NCBI GenBank assembly: GCA_027257055.1
Contig: JAPVLO010000953.1
Location: 370,042 to 434,041 of the forward strand
DNA length: 64,000 bases
DNA from: Cephalopachus bancanus
Lineage: Eukaryota; Chordata; Mammalia; Primates; Tarsiidae
Direction: 5' to 3'
Positions within the stretch are counted from its first letter, which is position 1. Each line of letters begins with the position of its first letter. Positions 1-11,600 of this stretch are shown piece after piece. The translations under genes and the position numbers were made by a program. The notes beneath the pieces were generated by a model that saw nothing but the letters and a program-made list of their open reading frames with translations, was not told the DNA's origin and did no database searches.

Positions 1-415
1 GGAACCCCCGAGCCCCCTCGACCCCGGGCCCGCGCCAATCCAGGCCCCACCGCGCCGCCCGAGCGCTTCACACGGCGTCCCCTAGAGCTCCAGGAGGCTT
101 GGGGGGCGGCTTCCCCCGGCTCCCCCGTCCCTTCAGGCTGGTCCCCTTCAAGGCTCGCAGGCCACGTCCTCTCGGCCCAGGGTGCCCTTCCTCGCCTCGC
201 CCGCGTGTCCTCACCCAGGTCCCGCCCGCCGTCGCGGACTGTCCCGGAGCTGGGCTGCCGCGGCCCGGGCCCCAAGGCCGTCAGCCCGCGTCCCCGCTGC
301 AGCCTCGATGGACAGGTCTCCATCGCCTCCCTTCGGGATCCCCTCCGCCCCCTCTGGCCGTGACGCCTTCGTGCTCTCAGCTCAGGTCCCGGCCGACGCT
401 CGGCCCGGATCTTAC
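1..415 (-). other. NAPA: NAPA intron 1, 5' part, GC-rich
   Basis: The sequence below the exon 1 donor is CpG-rich and continues the promoter island into the intron. Open frames here exist only because GC-rich DNA has few stop codons; no second exon is visible. Confidence 0.7.
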
Positions 416-513
416 CCGAAGAGGCCGGAGAAGAAGGACTGGGAGTTCTTCACTTTGCGCTCCGCCTCGGCCAGCAGGGCCATCGCCTCCGCCTCCTTCC
501 CGGAGTTGTCCAT
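416..513 (-). CDS. NAPA: NAPA (alpha-SNAP), first coding exon only
   Basis: Alpha-SNAP is the soluble adaptor that brings the NSF ATPase to SNARE complexes so they can be disassembled after membrane fusion in the cytoplasm. This exon encodes residues 1-32 plus two bases, starting [20 protein letters not shown] and running to SGLFG, which I recognise as the alpha-SNAP N-terminus. The start codon at 513 lies in a near-perfect Kozak context (GCCGCCATGG). The exon ends in a GTAAGAT donor just below 416. The remaining exons lie beyond the left edge of the window. The CpG-rich setting and the neighbouring ZNF541 agree with the human order. An in-frame upstream ATG exists, but the recognised N-terminus decides this start. 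Confidence 0.95.
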
Positions 514-778
514 GGCGGCCGCAAAGGTACTCGGCAAACCGCCCGACCCGGCCCTGGAGGACAGCAGCGGCCGGGCCGCGGTACACAGGTCGGGAGAGCA
601 CAGCGGGCCGCGTTGACGTCGCACCGGCGCGCGACGACCGCAGCCCGGCACCACGTGACGCGCGCCGGCCAACCAGCGGCCTCGTGGTGCGGCGCACGCC
701 CCGTCGGCCACGCCCCCGCCAGCCGCCGCACGCCGCCCGGTGACTCGCGACCCCCCAATCGGCGTCCCGAGAGCTCAA

Positions 779-788
779 CGCATGCGCA
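779..788. promoter_or_regulatory. NRF1-type site
   Basis: CGCATGCGCA fits the palindromic NRF1 core, inside the NAPA CpG island. Confidence 0.6.
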
Positions 789-980
789 CCGACCTGCGAA
801 CGGAGCCCCACTCACTTCCTGGTGCTCAGTACATATCCCACGTGATTCCATGTAAGCCAATCACAGTACCCACCACCAAGACCCCGCCCCAAGGTGCTGC
901 CGCTGGGATCCTTCTCCACCAATCAGCGCAGCCCCCGGCTCGGACCTGCCCCCTCGGCACTAGTCAGCTGACAGAGTCTC

Positions 981-988
981 TCACGTGA
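981..988. promoter_or_regulatory. Palindromic TCACGTGA E-box
   Basis: Perfect palindrome matching the core of USF/MiT-TFE (CLEAR-like) sites. It is the most distal of three CACGTGA motifs in the NAPA promoter; the others begin at 652 and 839. Confidence 0.55.
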
Positions 989-1249
989 CAGCCCGCAGCC
1001 CACGCCCGGGTTTGACAGGTCTCCAGCGCAGAGCTAAAGTCCCGCCTCCGCGCCGGGTCGCGCGTAGCTCTTCGCTTGGCGAAGGGGAGGCCTTTTATTT
1101 TTCTTGTGCCCTCTGCCGACCGGTGCTGGAACTGGCTTGGGGAGACCCATGAGGTACTTGAAAGACGAAACTAATCTTAAGAGCGGAGACTCTTTAACTC
1201 TGGTTTCCTACAAAATAGCTGGAGAGAGCGTGTTAAAAATTCAAAGTCA

Positions 1250-1548
1250 GCCGGGCTCGGTGGCTCAGCCTGTAATCCTGCGCCTTTGGGAGGCTGAGGT
1301 GAGTGGATTGCCTGAGCCCGCGGGTTGGAGACCCGCCTGGGCGGCGAGACCTCATCTCTACAATAAATAATTTAAAAAAAAATCAGCCGGGCGTGGTATC
1401 GCATGCCTATAATTCTGGCTACTTGGAAGGCTGAGGTGGAAGGATCGCCGGAGCCCAGCAGGTCGAGGCTGCGGTGGCCAGGATCGTGCCACTGCACTCC
1501 AGTCTGGGCGACAGAGTGAGACTCCAACTCAAAAAAAAAAAAAAAAAA
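1250..1548 (+). repeat. Alu, young local family, with target duplication
   Basis: Full dimer ending ACTCCAACTC and a poly-A tail, flanked by AAAAATTCAAAGTC on both sides. It landed beside an older Alu arm. Confidence 0.93.
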
Positions 1549-1562
1549 TTCAAAGTCGAAGC

Positions 1563-1650
1563 CGCTCGGGAGGCCGAGGCGGGAGGACCGCTTGAGCCCG
1601 GGAGTTCGGTCCGATGGGCAACATAGTGAGACCCCGTCTCTAGGGAAAAA
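1563..1650 (+). repeat. Old Alu left-arm fragment
   Basis: AluJ-like arm reading GGGAGGCCGAGGCGGGAGGA to GACCCCGTCTCTA. Confidence 0.75.
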
Positions 1651-1651
1651 A

Positions 1652-2470
1652 GATCAGATTCACATCTAGTACTAGCCCAGATACTGGTTTTTAATACCAT
1701 TCTCCACTAAAAGGAAGCAGGGTTCCTCGGAGAAATAGCTGGTTCTAGAGCAGGGCAGGGAATTATACAACGGGAGCCTGCAGCATCTTGCGGTGCCAGA
1801 AAGGCAAGCAGTATTTACCAGCGTACATATGACATTATGGGAGTATGTCAAAGGGACAAGGGGTCACCTGAAAGAGCTCCAGTGGCCAAGGCTGGAACAA
1901 TTTGAGCAACAAAGTGATATTGGATTACAACCCCCCCATATAAAGTATCCGTGAACCCATGGCCATATAAACTAGTATGTATTTCGCAAACAAATAATAC
2001 GGGGGAGAATAAATAGTATGTGTAGAAGATTGCGAATAATTGTTATAGATACTCTGTCCTCGAGAAGGTGGGGTCCACTCCCCACTCCTTAAGTGTGGTA
2101 ATTGTACATAGTGGCTTTTTCCCAAAACATACAGAATAGGCAAGGGGAGAAAAGGACTAAATTTACATGGAGAAGCCTGACATTGACAGCCAGTGATCGA
2201 GGTTAACTTCAAGTCGTGTGATTAATAACGCGAGATTAAAATGGCTCTTTACCTCTGTGGTCTTCTTCCCAATCCGATCCTAAGAAAAACTTCAGACGAA
2301 CTCCGTGTTGAGGCACATTCCCCCAAATACCTGACCAGGACTGCTCAAAACTGTCAAGGCATCAAAACAAAGAAAGTCTGAGACACTGTTACAGCCAGTG
2401 GGACCCTAAGGAGACAGGATACCTAAGTGTAATGTGTCATGGGGGGTTCCTGGAACAGAAGAACATTAGG
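1652..2470. other. Intergenic, no gene seen
   Basis: AT-moderate DNA between NAPA and ZNF541. I see no exon, RNA gene or repeat I can name. Confidence 0.5.
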
Positions 2471-2477
2471 TTAAAAA

Positions 2478-2763
2478 TGATGGCTCAGCCTGTAATCCCG
2501 TGCTTTAGGAGGCCGAGGTGAGTGAATTGCCTGAGCCTGCAGGTTCGAGACCTGCCTGGGAAACTTGAGGAAACCTCATCTCTACAAAAAAAAAAAAAAA
2601 TCAGCCAGGCGTGGTAGCACATGCCTGTAATTCCGGCTACTCAGAAGGCTGAGGCAGAAGGATCGCCGGAGCCCAGCAGGTCGAGGCTGCGGTGGCCGGG
2701 AGCGGCCACTGCACTCCAGTCTGGGCGACAGAGTGAGACTTCAACTCAAAAAAATAAATAAAT
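2478..2763 (+). repeat. Alu, local family
   Basis: ATGGCTCAGCCTGTAATCCC start and TTCAACTC end, with a short AAATA tail; its first bases are missing. Confidence 0.88.
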
Positions 2764-3077
2764 AAGCCGGGCTTGGTGGCTCAGCCTGTAATCCCACATT
2801 TTGGGAGGCTGAGGTGAGTGCATTGCCTGAGCCTGCGGGTTCAAGACCCACCTGAGCAACTTGGTGAGCCCTCCTCATCTCTACAATAAATCAAAAAATT
2901 AGCCAGGCGTGGTAGCATGCACCTGTAGTTCCAGCTACTTGGAAGGCTGAGGCGGAAGGATCGCCAGAGCCCAGCAGGTAGAGGCTGTAGTGGCTGGGAG
3001 CTGCCACTGCACTCCAGTCTGGGCAACAGAGTGAGACTCCAACTCAAATAAATAAACAAATAAAAATAAATAAAAAT
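2764..3077 (+). repeat. Alu, local family
   Basis: Directly follows the previous Alu in the same orientation; AATAAA-type tail. Confidence 0.9.
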
Positions 3078-3269
3078 AGAACTCCATGTGATTAGGATGC
3101 AGATAACCTGGGGACCACAGTGTAAGAAAACACTATGATCTGGGGTGGGGGTTGGCTGAGTGGGATGAGGCATAAGCAGCTTCCCCCAACACTTTTCACA
3201 CATTAAACTGACTTCCCTCACCCGCCCACTGGTGGCTGCCACTGTATCCTAACCTCAGGGCAGGTGGGG

Positions 3270-3395
3270 GCAAGTCTGGTTTGCCACAGTTTCAGTTCCC
3301 TGTCAACACAGCTCTATCATAAAGCTTCTGTTTAAGCTGTTGAATTTCAGGGTAACTTTTTATGCAGCAATAGATAAGTAACATGCTCCTCAGCC
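3270..3395. repeat. Possible MaLR-type LTR fragment
   Basis: The phrase TTTTTATGCAGCAATAGATA resembles the 3' part of mammalian MaLR/MLT LTRs. Short and decayed, with no coding part. Confidence 0.35.
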
Positions 3396-3479
3396 CTTTA
3401 AACCAAATCTTTCACTTCCACAGTCATCGGATTTATGTAGGGTGGGATCCAAACAGTACGAGCAACAGCATGTGTGCCA

Positions 3480-3720
3480 GTTAGCACTCTGCTAATAGTC
3501 GCTGTTCAGTTCTTATGGATTGCCCAGCCAAGTACCTGATTTACATTTTTCATATTTAACTGATGCATGGTAGGGGGTAGGGTGAGACATTTTCCAGCCC
3601 ATTTTACAGACTAAGAAAACTGAGGCTCCAACAGGGAGAGCACCCTGCCCTAGGTCACAATGAGGGAAGAGGAACCAGGGTGGAAATACAGGTTCAGCTG
3701 ATGCTGAGCCCTCTCCTTTA
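3480..3720 (+). repeat. MIR
   Basis: The core reading TTTTACAGACTAAGAAAACTG followed by GAGGCTC and a CCTAGGTCAC block matches the conserved part of MIR elements. Confidence 0.7.
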
Positions 3721-5019
3721 ACCGCAGTGCCCCCTGCTTCAGACTCAATTTCCACCCCGCTCCTCCTCCCTCCCAATCTTTACAGCTTAGCTGATGCGTG
3801 GCTGCTCCATGTAAGCTTCTAACACCACTGTCCGCTCTGCTCCCCCGCAGACCTTCAGGACACAGCACACACTATTATAGACACAATCATGCCACTAGGC
3901 AACTGGTCCTTTGATGTGTCTCTCCTTCCCCATCTGAGTCAGTGGCGCCAACTCAGCCTGCCCTGACAGCCCTCTTCCTTGCCACCTCCTTGTGCGACTG
4001 TCAGCAAGTTTGGGGAGCCAACTTCTAGGACACATCCCTCACCCCCGTGTTCCTGTCCCTCTTCACTGCAGCCCAGCACGGTCGTATCCTCTTCTCTGGG
4101 GCCTCTGTCTCTTGCCCCTACAGGTCCGCACGGTAGCCAGAGTTTCTTCAGATGCTCATCAGGTGCTACGGCCTGACTTACCCTCCTCTGCTGCTTCCCG
4201 TACAGAGTTGGGCTTTGCCCTGGTCTGGGATCCAGGTCTCGGCCACCCCCGGCCATTCACCTGACAAAGCTGCACACTCTGTTCACTCTCTAGGACTTGG
4301 CCCCTCTGTGGTAGCCACAATGACCTACCTACTCAGAACCCTTTTCGCAGCTACCATAATTCCAGTTTTGTTCTGGTGGCAACAAACTTAAGGCAACACA
4401 AGGGCCTTCCCAGGCCTGGAGATAATCCGAGTGGTCTGATATCTGCGAACATTTCCCCTCGGGCTGCCAGGATGGTTGGGACAGAAGTGGCACTTGCTGG
4501 CAGCTGTGCAGAACTCCCCACTGTTAGAAAGGGAGGGCCGCTGCCCTGCAGGGGGATGCTGGTGCGAGAGGTTCCTCCTGCCTCTGTGAACCCGGGTATT
4601 GACGATGCCCCACCAGGACCCTAACATCGAGGCTGAGCCACCAGGACCACTAAACACCCTGATGGTTTAAACCCACACCTTCTGTTACTTGTGGCCCAAA
4701 GCACTTCTGCTCCACGACCTAAAACCACCTTGTCTGTTTATTTATTATGATGACTGTGACCTTCTCACTCCTAAAACAAAAGCGCTAAGAGGAAAGGGCC
4801 CCTCTCTCCCCTCCCCTGACTCCCGCTGCACAGACTGGGCGGCTCTGGTGCATTCCACAGCAGGTGCTTTGTAGATGTTTGCTGAATGGATGCACAACTT
4901 AATATGCCTGTCTCCCCACACAGCCCCAGGCCCTCCAGGGCAGCCCCCACTCATTCCTCTCAGCCCCAGCAGCATGCGGGACCCAAAGCCTTCGCTGGAC
5001 CAACAGCAGGGAAGACAGA
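3721..5019. other. Intergenic, no gene seen
   Basis: Moderately GC-rich DNA between the NAPA promoter and the ZNF541 3' end. Several open frames of 60-105 codons occur on both strands, but none resembles a known protein or has splice context. No young repeat is present. Confidence 0.5.
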
Positions 5020-5503
5020 AGATGCTGCGCAAGAACCCAATTTAATAAGATTTACAAGTAGACACGTACAAAAACACCTAACAATGTACAAGTCCCGCGA
5101 GACCAAGGACTGAGTCCACAGGCAGAGAGGACCCGCCCGGGGGAGGCCCCAAAGGTGGCCATCTTGAGGTCTTTTCCCACTGATTCTCTAGTCTTGGCCT
5201 TATCTACAAATGTAACCAAACCCCACACAGAGGTGAGAGGCTGCCCAGGCCTGACTTCCTCCTCCCCCGCAGCCCCTGCTCCAGGGGAGGGGGAGGAGGG
5301 GGCCGTTAACCAATGGACGCACCCTGCACTGCCAGGAGGGCCTCAAAGGGGTCCGGTGACCTCCTTCAGGCTGCTGAGTTTGCTAGGGGGGCTGGCTGGT
5401 GGGAGACAGGGAGGGGAGGGGAGGGGAGGGGTGCCTGAGCATCCTGGAGAGGCTGAAGGGAGGTGTGCCAGGGCTGGACGCCCGCTGAACTTTGCCGCCC
5501 AAG
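5020..5503 (-). other. ZNF541: ZNF541 3' UTR (end approximate)
   Basis: Minus-strand sequence after the ZNF541 stop. It includes a (GGGGA)-type run on the plus strand near 5,405-5,430, so the mRNA carries a C-rich tract. The first plausible poly(A) signal is the ATTAAA at 5,041-5,046, so cleavage is expected near 5,020-5,030. Confidence 0.55.
5041..5046 (-). terminator. ZNF541: Candidate ATTAAA poly(A) signal of ZNF541
   Basis: Minus-strand ATTAAA about 460 bases past the stop, followed by a T/GT-rich stretch. No AATAAA lies between it and the stop codon. Confidence 0.5.
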
Positions 5504-5669
5504 TCACCACTGCAGGGGCCCAATGTCGGCCCCCAGCTCCTCCTCCTCCTCCTCCTCCTTCAGCTGGAAGGGCTTCCCTGGCCACTTCACCCTGACCACG
5601 GGCTCCACGTGGTCCTGAAGGCGGTGGCGCTTCATGTGGGCATTTCGACTCTTGATCTTGTCGAACACC
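5504..5669 (-). CDS. ZNF541: ZNF541 coding exon 15 (last)
   Basis: Encodes residues 1297-1351, completing finger 5 ([15 protein letters not shown]) and ending GADIGPLQW before TGA at 5,504-5,506. Acceptor: CTCCTCAG. It holds seven consecutive Glu (GAG) codons at 5,537-5,557; I recall three in human. Confidence 0.95.
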
Positions 5670-8600
5670 CTGAGGAGTCGCAGAGGACATGTGGTCAGAG
5701 CAGGAGGGAGGTGGCTGCCCAGGAGGGGATCTGGGGGTTGAGGCCGGGGGCTGTGGGAGCATTTCTGGGAGGAAGCTGGTACCTCTCACACTCTCTGCAC
5801 GGAAACACGCCCTGGCCTTCCACATTCCCCTGTGGCTCAGGGGTCCGCCTGGGGCCCACGCCGGGGCTGGAGTGGAGGATGGGCTCTCTCCGGTAGCTCT
5901 TGGTCTTCATCTTGAACTCAGGAGTTGGGCGGTGGCCGAGTCTCTCCTGAGGGCTGCAAGTGCCCTGCAGATGGGGCAAAAACAGCATGAGGGAGCGGAC
6001 TTTCCTCCAGACCTAAGGACATGGGTGCTTTCTACAGGGAAGCCCTTCTTGGGACACCACCCACCTCTGACCCAGCCCTCCACTCAGCTGGCAGTGGGCA
6101 GACCCACAGATGAACCCCTGACCCCCCGCGGGTCTGCTACCTTTTCTTCTGTCCTTTCCACCTCATCTGGCTCTCTCTTGATCCTCTTTTCCAGCCCTGG
6201 GGCTCGGCCACAGTCAAACTTGACCATTTTTTTCCAGATGTAATAATACTCCACACACTGGGCTACCGTCTTTGTCTGGATCTAGCAAAAGAAGACAGAG
6301 CAGGCTGTGGGCAGTGCCGCGTGGCCCAGCCATTGTGAGCCTGCCGCGGGGCCAGCCGCCTCTCAGAAAGCCCTTCCAAGATTCTTCTTCCTCTGGTCCG
6401 TGTGCCCTTCACCATGAGGGAGGAGGATCACGAGGTCCTCCTGAGTGACACGGGTTCACGGTGAAGCCACACGGTAGTCCTGACACGAGCAGCAGTCACA
6501 GCCCAGGAACTCTTCCCTGCAGGAAGACGCACATGCGGGTTGTGAGGATGCCCACTGGGTATCGTGCTGACAGCCAAGGGTGTATACTGGGTCTTGGGAA
6601 GGCCATTCACCCTTAGGCAGGAGATGTGTGACCACTAGGTGGAGCTTCTGAATCTGGCTGGAAGAACGGCAGCCCTAGAGGAGGGGAGGCTTCACCTGCA
6701 CAGGGAACCGGGGGCGTCCCGCAGTCACTCCACCAAGAAGAGGTCCCAACAAAAACAACTTCCGGAAAACCAGCATGGAAAAGTCTACTTGCTTAGAAAG
6801 GAAAGTTCTCAGCAAATTAAATTGGCCATTGAGCTAAAGCCGGCAATACCTTCTACACACGAATCGTTTTCAGCTTTGTATGTATTTGCACACTAAGAGT
6901 CAGATAGCACATTCTCTGCCCAAGAAACATCACTAAGAAAAAATTAAAAGCCGGGCTCGGTGGCTCAGGCTGTAATCCTGCACCTTGGGAGGCTGAGGTG
7001 AGTGGATTGCCTGAGCCCGCAGGTTCGAGACCTGCCTGGGCAACTTGGTGAGCCCTCATCTCTACAATAAGTAAAAAAATTAGCCGGGCGTGGTAGCATG
7101 TGCCTGTATTTCCAGCTACTTGGAAAGCTGAGGCGGAAGGATCGCCAGAGCCCAGCAGGTCGAGGCTGCACTCCAGTCTGCACTCCAGTCTGGGCGACAG
7201 AGTGAGACTCCAACTCAAAAAATCAATTAATTAATTAATTTTAATTAATTGATTTTTGATTAATTAATTTTAAAAAGCTGAACTTCTTCTGAACAAAACA
7301 GAGCAAAAGGAACCAGATTTACATCCAAAACAATGAAAACAGATAGTCAAAATATACAAACCATGTTCAGCAAGCCACTGGGCACCCGTCTGCAGAAGAC
7401 AGTAAACTCTGAGACAGGAAACCAACTGCTGCCGTCCCAGCCCGCCACCTCGGGAGTCCAGGCTGAGCCCACAGGACTCATCTGGCAGAGGAGCAGAGGG
7501 CCTCAGGGGACCAAGGAGAGGAGAGCTGCACACAGAAAATTCCAGAGATGTGAAGAGAATCCCTACAGATGTTCAGCAGAGTACTAGCCAGCACATGCAT
7601 GGGGAGACCACCCAAAGCTGGGCAAAGAACCATCCAAAAGAATCGGAGGAAAGAGTCCCTGTTCTCAGCAGCCAGGGCACGAAGCCTGGTAATTCAAGGG
7701 GTACAGAGAAGAGTGGAGACAGGGGTCTTATCTCAGTCATGACGAATACCCAGCCTTGGACAAACAGCTGTTCCCGTCCCATCTAAAAGATCCATATGCT
7801 CATCCAAAAGGAACAAAGAGTTTTCAAGTGACTGTGTCCCAGAACAAAGCTCAAAATATTTAAAAGAATGCAAAAATAGTCAGCTTTCAACAGGCTGAAA
7901 TTCACAATGCTTGAAATCCACAGGAAAATCCCCAGGCATGCAAGGAAGCTGGAGAGTAGGACACACATGAGGACATCAACCCACCCAAATCAACCCAGAG
8001 CAGATACAGTGTTAGATTAAGCATGAAAGGATGGGAAAATTTACCATAACTCATAATGTATGTGGAAAAAGTTACACAAGAGGCTGAGGTGGGAGGATAG
8101 CTTGAGGCCAGGAGGTTGAGGCTGCAGTGAGCTGTGATCATACCTGAGAACAGCCACTGCACTCCAGCCCAGGCAACAGAGAAAGATCCCATCTCAAAAT
8201 AAAGTTATGCAAGATATAAAAAGATATGAAAATGCATATTTAAAAAGAACTAAACAGAACTTCTAGAGATGAAAGCTACAACGTCTGAGATGAAAAAGCA
8301 CACTGCGTAGGATTAACGGCAAATTAGACATCACAGGAGAAGATTAGTGAACTCGGAAAAATATGGCACTAGAAACCCAAGTGAAGTCCACATAGAAAAA
8401 ATAATTTTAACAAATGAAAAGAGCATATGTGAGCTGTGTAACAAGCTCAAGCAGCCTCATACAAGTGTTACTGGAGTCCTTGAAGGAGAAGAGAGATGCA
8501 GAAGAAATATTTCAAGAAATAATGGCCCAAATTCATTCAAATTTAATGAATACTACAAACCCACAAGTCTAAGAACTCAACAAACCCAAGCACAAGAAAA

Positions 8601-11600
8601 TATGAAGAAAATGACACCAAAACACATCATAATTGCTCAAAGCCAATGATAAGCTCCTAAAAAGTCAGTTTTTGCTTTTTGCTTGCACAGAAGAGCCAAA
8701 ATAAGCAAATCACTACAGTTCTCGCAGGAAGCAATAACAGCATGAAGAGAGCAGAGCAAGACCTTTAAATGACTGGCAAGAACAACAACAAAACTTATCA
8801 AGTTAGACCTTCCATGAAGGCAGGCCCAGCCTGGTGGCTCACGGCTGTTATCCCAGTAATTTGGGAGGCAGAGGCAGGATGATTGCTTGAGGCCAGGAGT
8901 TTAAGACCAGCCTGAGCAACTCGGCAAGATCCCATCTCTACAAAAAATAAAATAAATTAGCCAGGCATGGTGGCATATGCCTATAGTCTCAGCTACTCTG
9001 GAGACTGAGAAGGGAGGCTCGCTTGAGTCCAGGAGGTCCAGGCTGCAGTGAGCTATGACTGCACCGCTGCACTCCAGTGTTGACAACAGAGTGAGAATCT
9101 GTCTCAAGAAAGAAAGAGAAAAATAAGAAAAAATAAATAAAGGTAAAATAAAAATTAAAAACTCTTTTAGATATACAGGTTGAATATCCTTTATCCAAAA
9201 TGCTTGGGGTAAGAAGTGTTTTGGACTTCAGAATATTTGAGTGTTTTGTTTATTGTTTGTTTTTTAGTTGGAGTCTCACCCTGTCACCCAGGCTGGAGTG
9301 CAGTGGCACATTCACCGCCACGGTGGCCTCGATGGACTGGGCTCAGGTGATTCCCCCTCTTCGGCCGTCCAAGTAGCTGGGAAAACAGGCGCACACCACC
9401 ACCACGCATTTTCTGATTTATTGTAGAGACAAGGCCTTACCAAGTTGCTAGTCTCGAACCCCTGGGCTCAGGCAATCCTCTCACCTCTGCCTCCCAAAGT
9501 TTTGGAATTACAGGTATGAGCCACTACAAGAAATAATAATGAATTGACATTTAATTTTCTTCTGAAAAAATGATATCAGAGCCGGGCTCGGTGGCTCAGC
9601 CTGTAATCCCACGCCTTTGGGAGGCTGAGGTGAGTGGATTGCCTGAGCCCGTGGGTTCGAGACCCGCCCAGACAACTTGGTGAGACCTCATCTCTACAAT
9701 AAATCAAAAAATCAGCCGGGTGTGGTAGCGCACGCCTGTAGTTCCAGCTACTCGGAAGCCTGAGGCGAAAGGATCGCCAGGGCCCAGCAGGTCGAGGCTG
9801 CGGTGGCTGGGAGCAGCCACTGCACTCCAGTCTGGGCGACAGAGTGAGACCCCAACTCAAAAAAAAAAAATGATATCAGATAGAAATACGGGTGTACCCA
9901 AAGGAATAAAGAACAACGGAGAGGGTAACCACATAGTTATACTTGTAAGACTTTCTATTACTTAAACCATTCTAGAAAATGGACTAAGCAAAAATAACAA
10001 CAATGGGCTGAGGATTTATAGCACATATAAGAACACCAGTATGAAGGTCATGGGGGAGAAATGAGAGCACACTACTGTAAGGTTTCCATTCCACACAGGA
10101 AGTGCCATGAAACTACCTGAAGGCAACCTGACACTTAACATATGAACCACAAACCTTAAAGAACCCATCAAAATAAGAAAACAAAGAGACACAGCCGATA
10201 AGTCAACAGAGGAGATAAAACAGAGTTCTAAAAATGTCTGACTACATTCGTCCAATAGAAGAGAGAAAAGCAGAAAGGGGAAAACAATGAGACATAAAAA
10301 CATATAGCAAGATGACAGACTTAAACCTACACATTCCAATAACAACATTAAAAGTAAATGCTCCAAATACCCAAATTAAAAGGCAACAATTTCATATGAA
10401 ATAAAAAAGCAACACCCAACTCCATGCTAGCTACAAGAATGTGCTTTAAATATAAAGATGCAAATAGGTTAAAAGTAAGAGGAATGGGCAGGTGCAATGG
10501 CTCACATCTATAATCCTAGCACTTTGGGAGGTGGAGGAAAGAGGATTGCCTAAGCCTAGGGGTTTGAGACCAGCCTGGGCAACTTGGCGAAACCTTGTCC
10601 CTACAGTAAATAAAAAAATAAGATGGGTGCGGTGGTACATGCCTGTAGTTCCAGCTACTTGGGAGGCTGAGGCAGAGCCCAGTAGGTCAAGGCTGCAGTG
10701 GCCATGAGCGTGTCATTGCCCTTCAGCCTGGACAAAGTAAGACTCTGACTCAAAAAACCCCCAAAAAACAAAATAATAACAGGACAAAAAAAATTATACA
10801 ACACCAATAAAAAGAAAACTGAGTAGTTACATTAGTGTAAAAAACAGTAGATTTCAGAGCTAAAAATAATACCAGGGATAAAGAAGGTCATTTCATAGTG
10901 ATAAAGAAGTCAATATACCAAGAAGACAAAATAATCATAAATGTTTATGCATGTAAACTAGAACTTCAAAATACATGAAGCAAAAACTGGTAGACTTGCA
11001 GGGGAAATAGAACAACAGTTTCAAATATTTTCATACCCCATTCTCCATAACTAATAGAACAAGCAGACAGAAAATCAATATAGGTGCAGAAGACCTGAGT
11101 CACACTACCAGTCACCATGAACTAACTGATGTCTACGGAATGCCTCCCACCCCCAGCATCAGCAGAATGCACTTTCTTTCAGTGTACTCAGAATATTTAG
11201 CAAGAGGAACTATTCTCTGGACCAAAACAAGTGTCAATTAATTTAAAAGGATTAAGGTGATACTAAGTATTTCTCTGACCACAGTGTATTACATTAGAAA
11301 TCAATAACAGATGACTTTTGGAAAGTCCTCAAATATTTGCAGACCAAATTACAGACTTCTCAATAACTCACAGGTCATAAAAGAAATCATAAGAGAAATG
11401 AGAAAGTATTTTGAATGCAATTAAAATGAAAGCCCAGCCAGGGTTGGTGGCTCAGCCTGTAATCCCGCGCCTTTGGGAGGCTGAGGTGAGTGGACTGCCT
11501 GAGCCCACGGGTTCGAGACCCGCCTGGACAACTTGGTGAGACCTCATCTCTACAATAAATCAAAAATGAGCCGGGCATGGTAGCACGTGCCTGTAGTTCC

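Larger units (their letters stand above)
514..1090 (-). promoter_or_regulatory. NAPA: NAPA CpG-island promoter and 5' UTR
   Basis: CpG-rich DNA immediately upstream of the NAPA start codon, without a clear TATA box. It contains a CRE-like TGACGTCG (614-621), three CACGTGA E-boxes (652, 839 and 982), an NRF1-type CGCATGCGCA (779-788) and three CCAAT motifs (755-759, 857-861, 919-923). This is typical of a housekeeping promoter. The transcription start cannot be fixed from sequence. Human NAPA has an antisense transcript, so divergent transcription to the right is possible, but no plus-strand exon is visible. Confidence 0.8.

Noticed and set aside
99..860. GC-rich open frames around NAPA exon 1
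   Set aside because: Only the [10 protein letters not shown] frame is recognisable; the others are chance frames in the island.
9576..9860. Many similar frames reading [14 protein letters not shown] or [14 protein letters not shown] across the window
   Set aside because: These are translations of inverted Alus, not genes.
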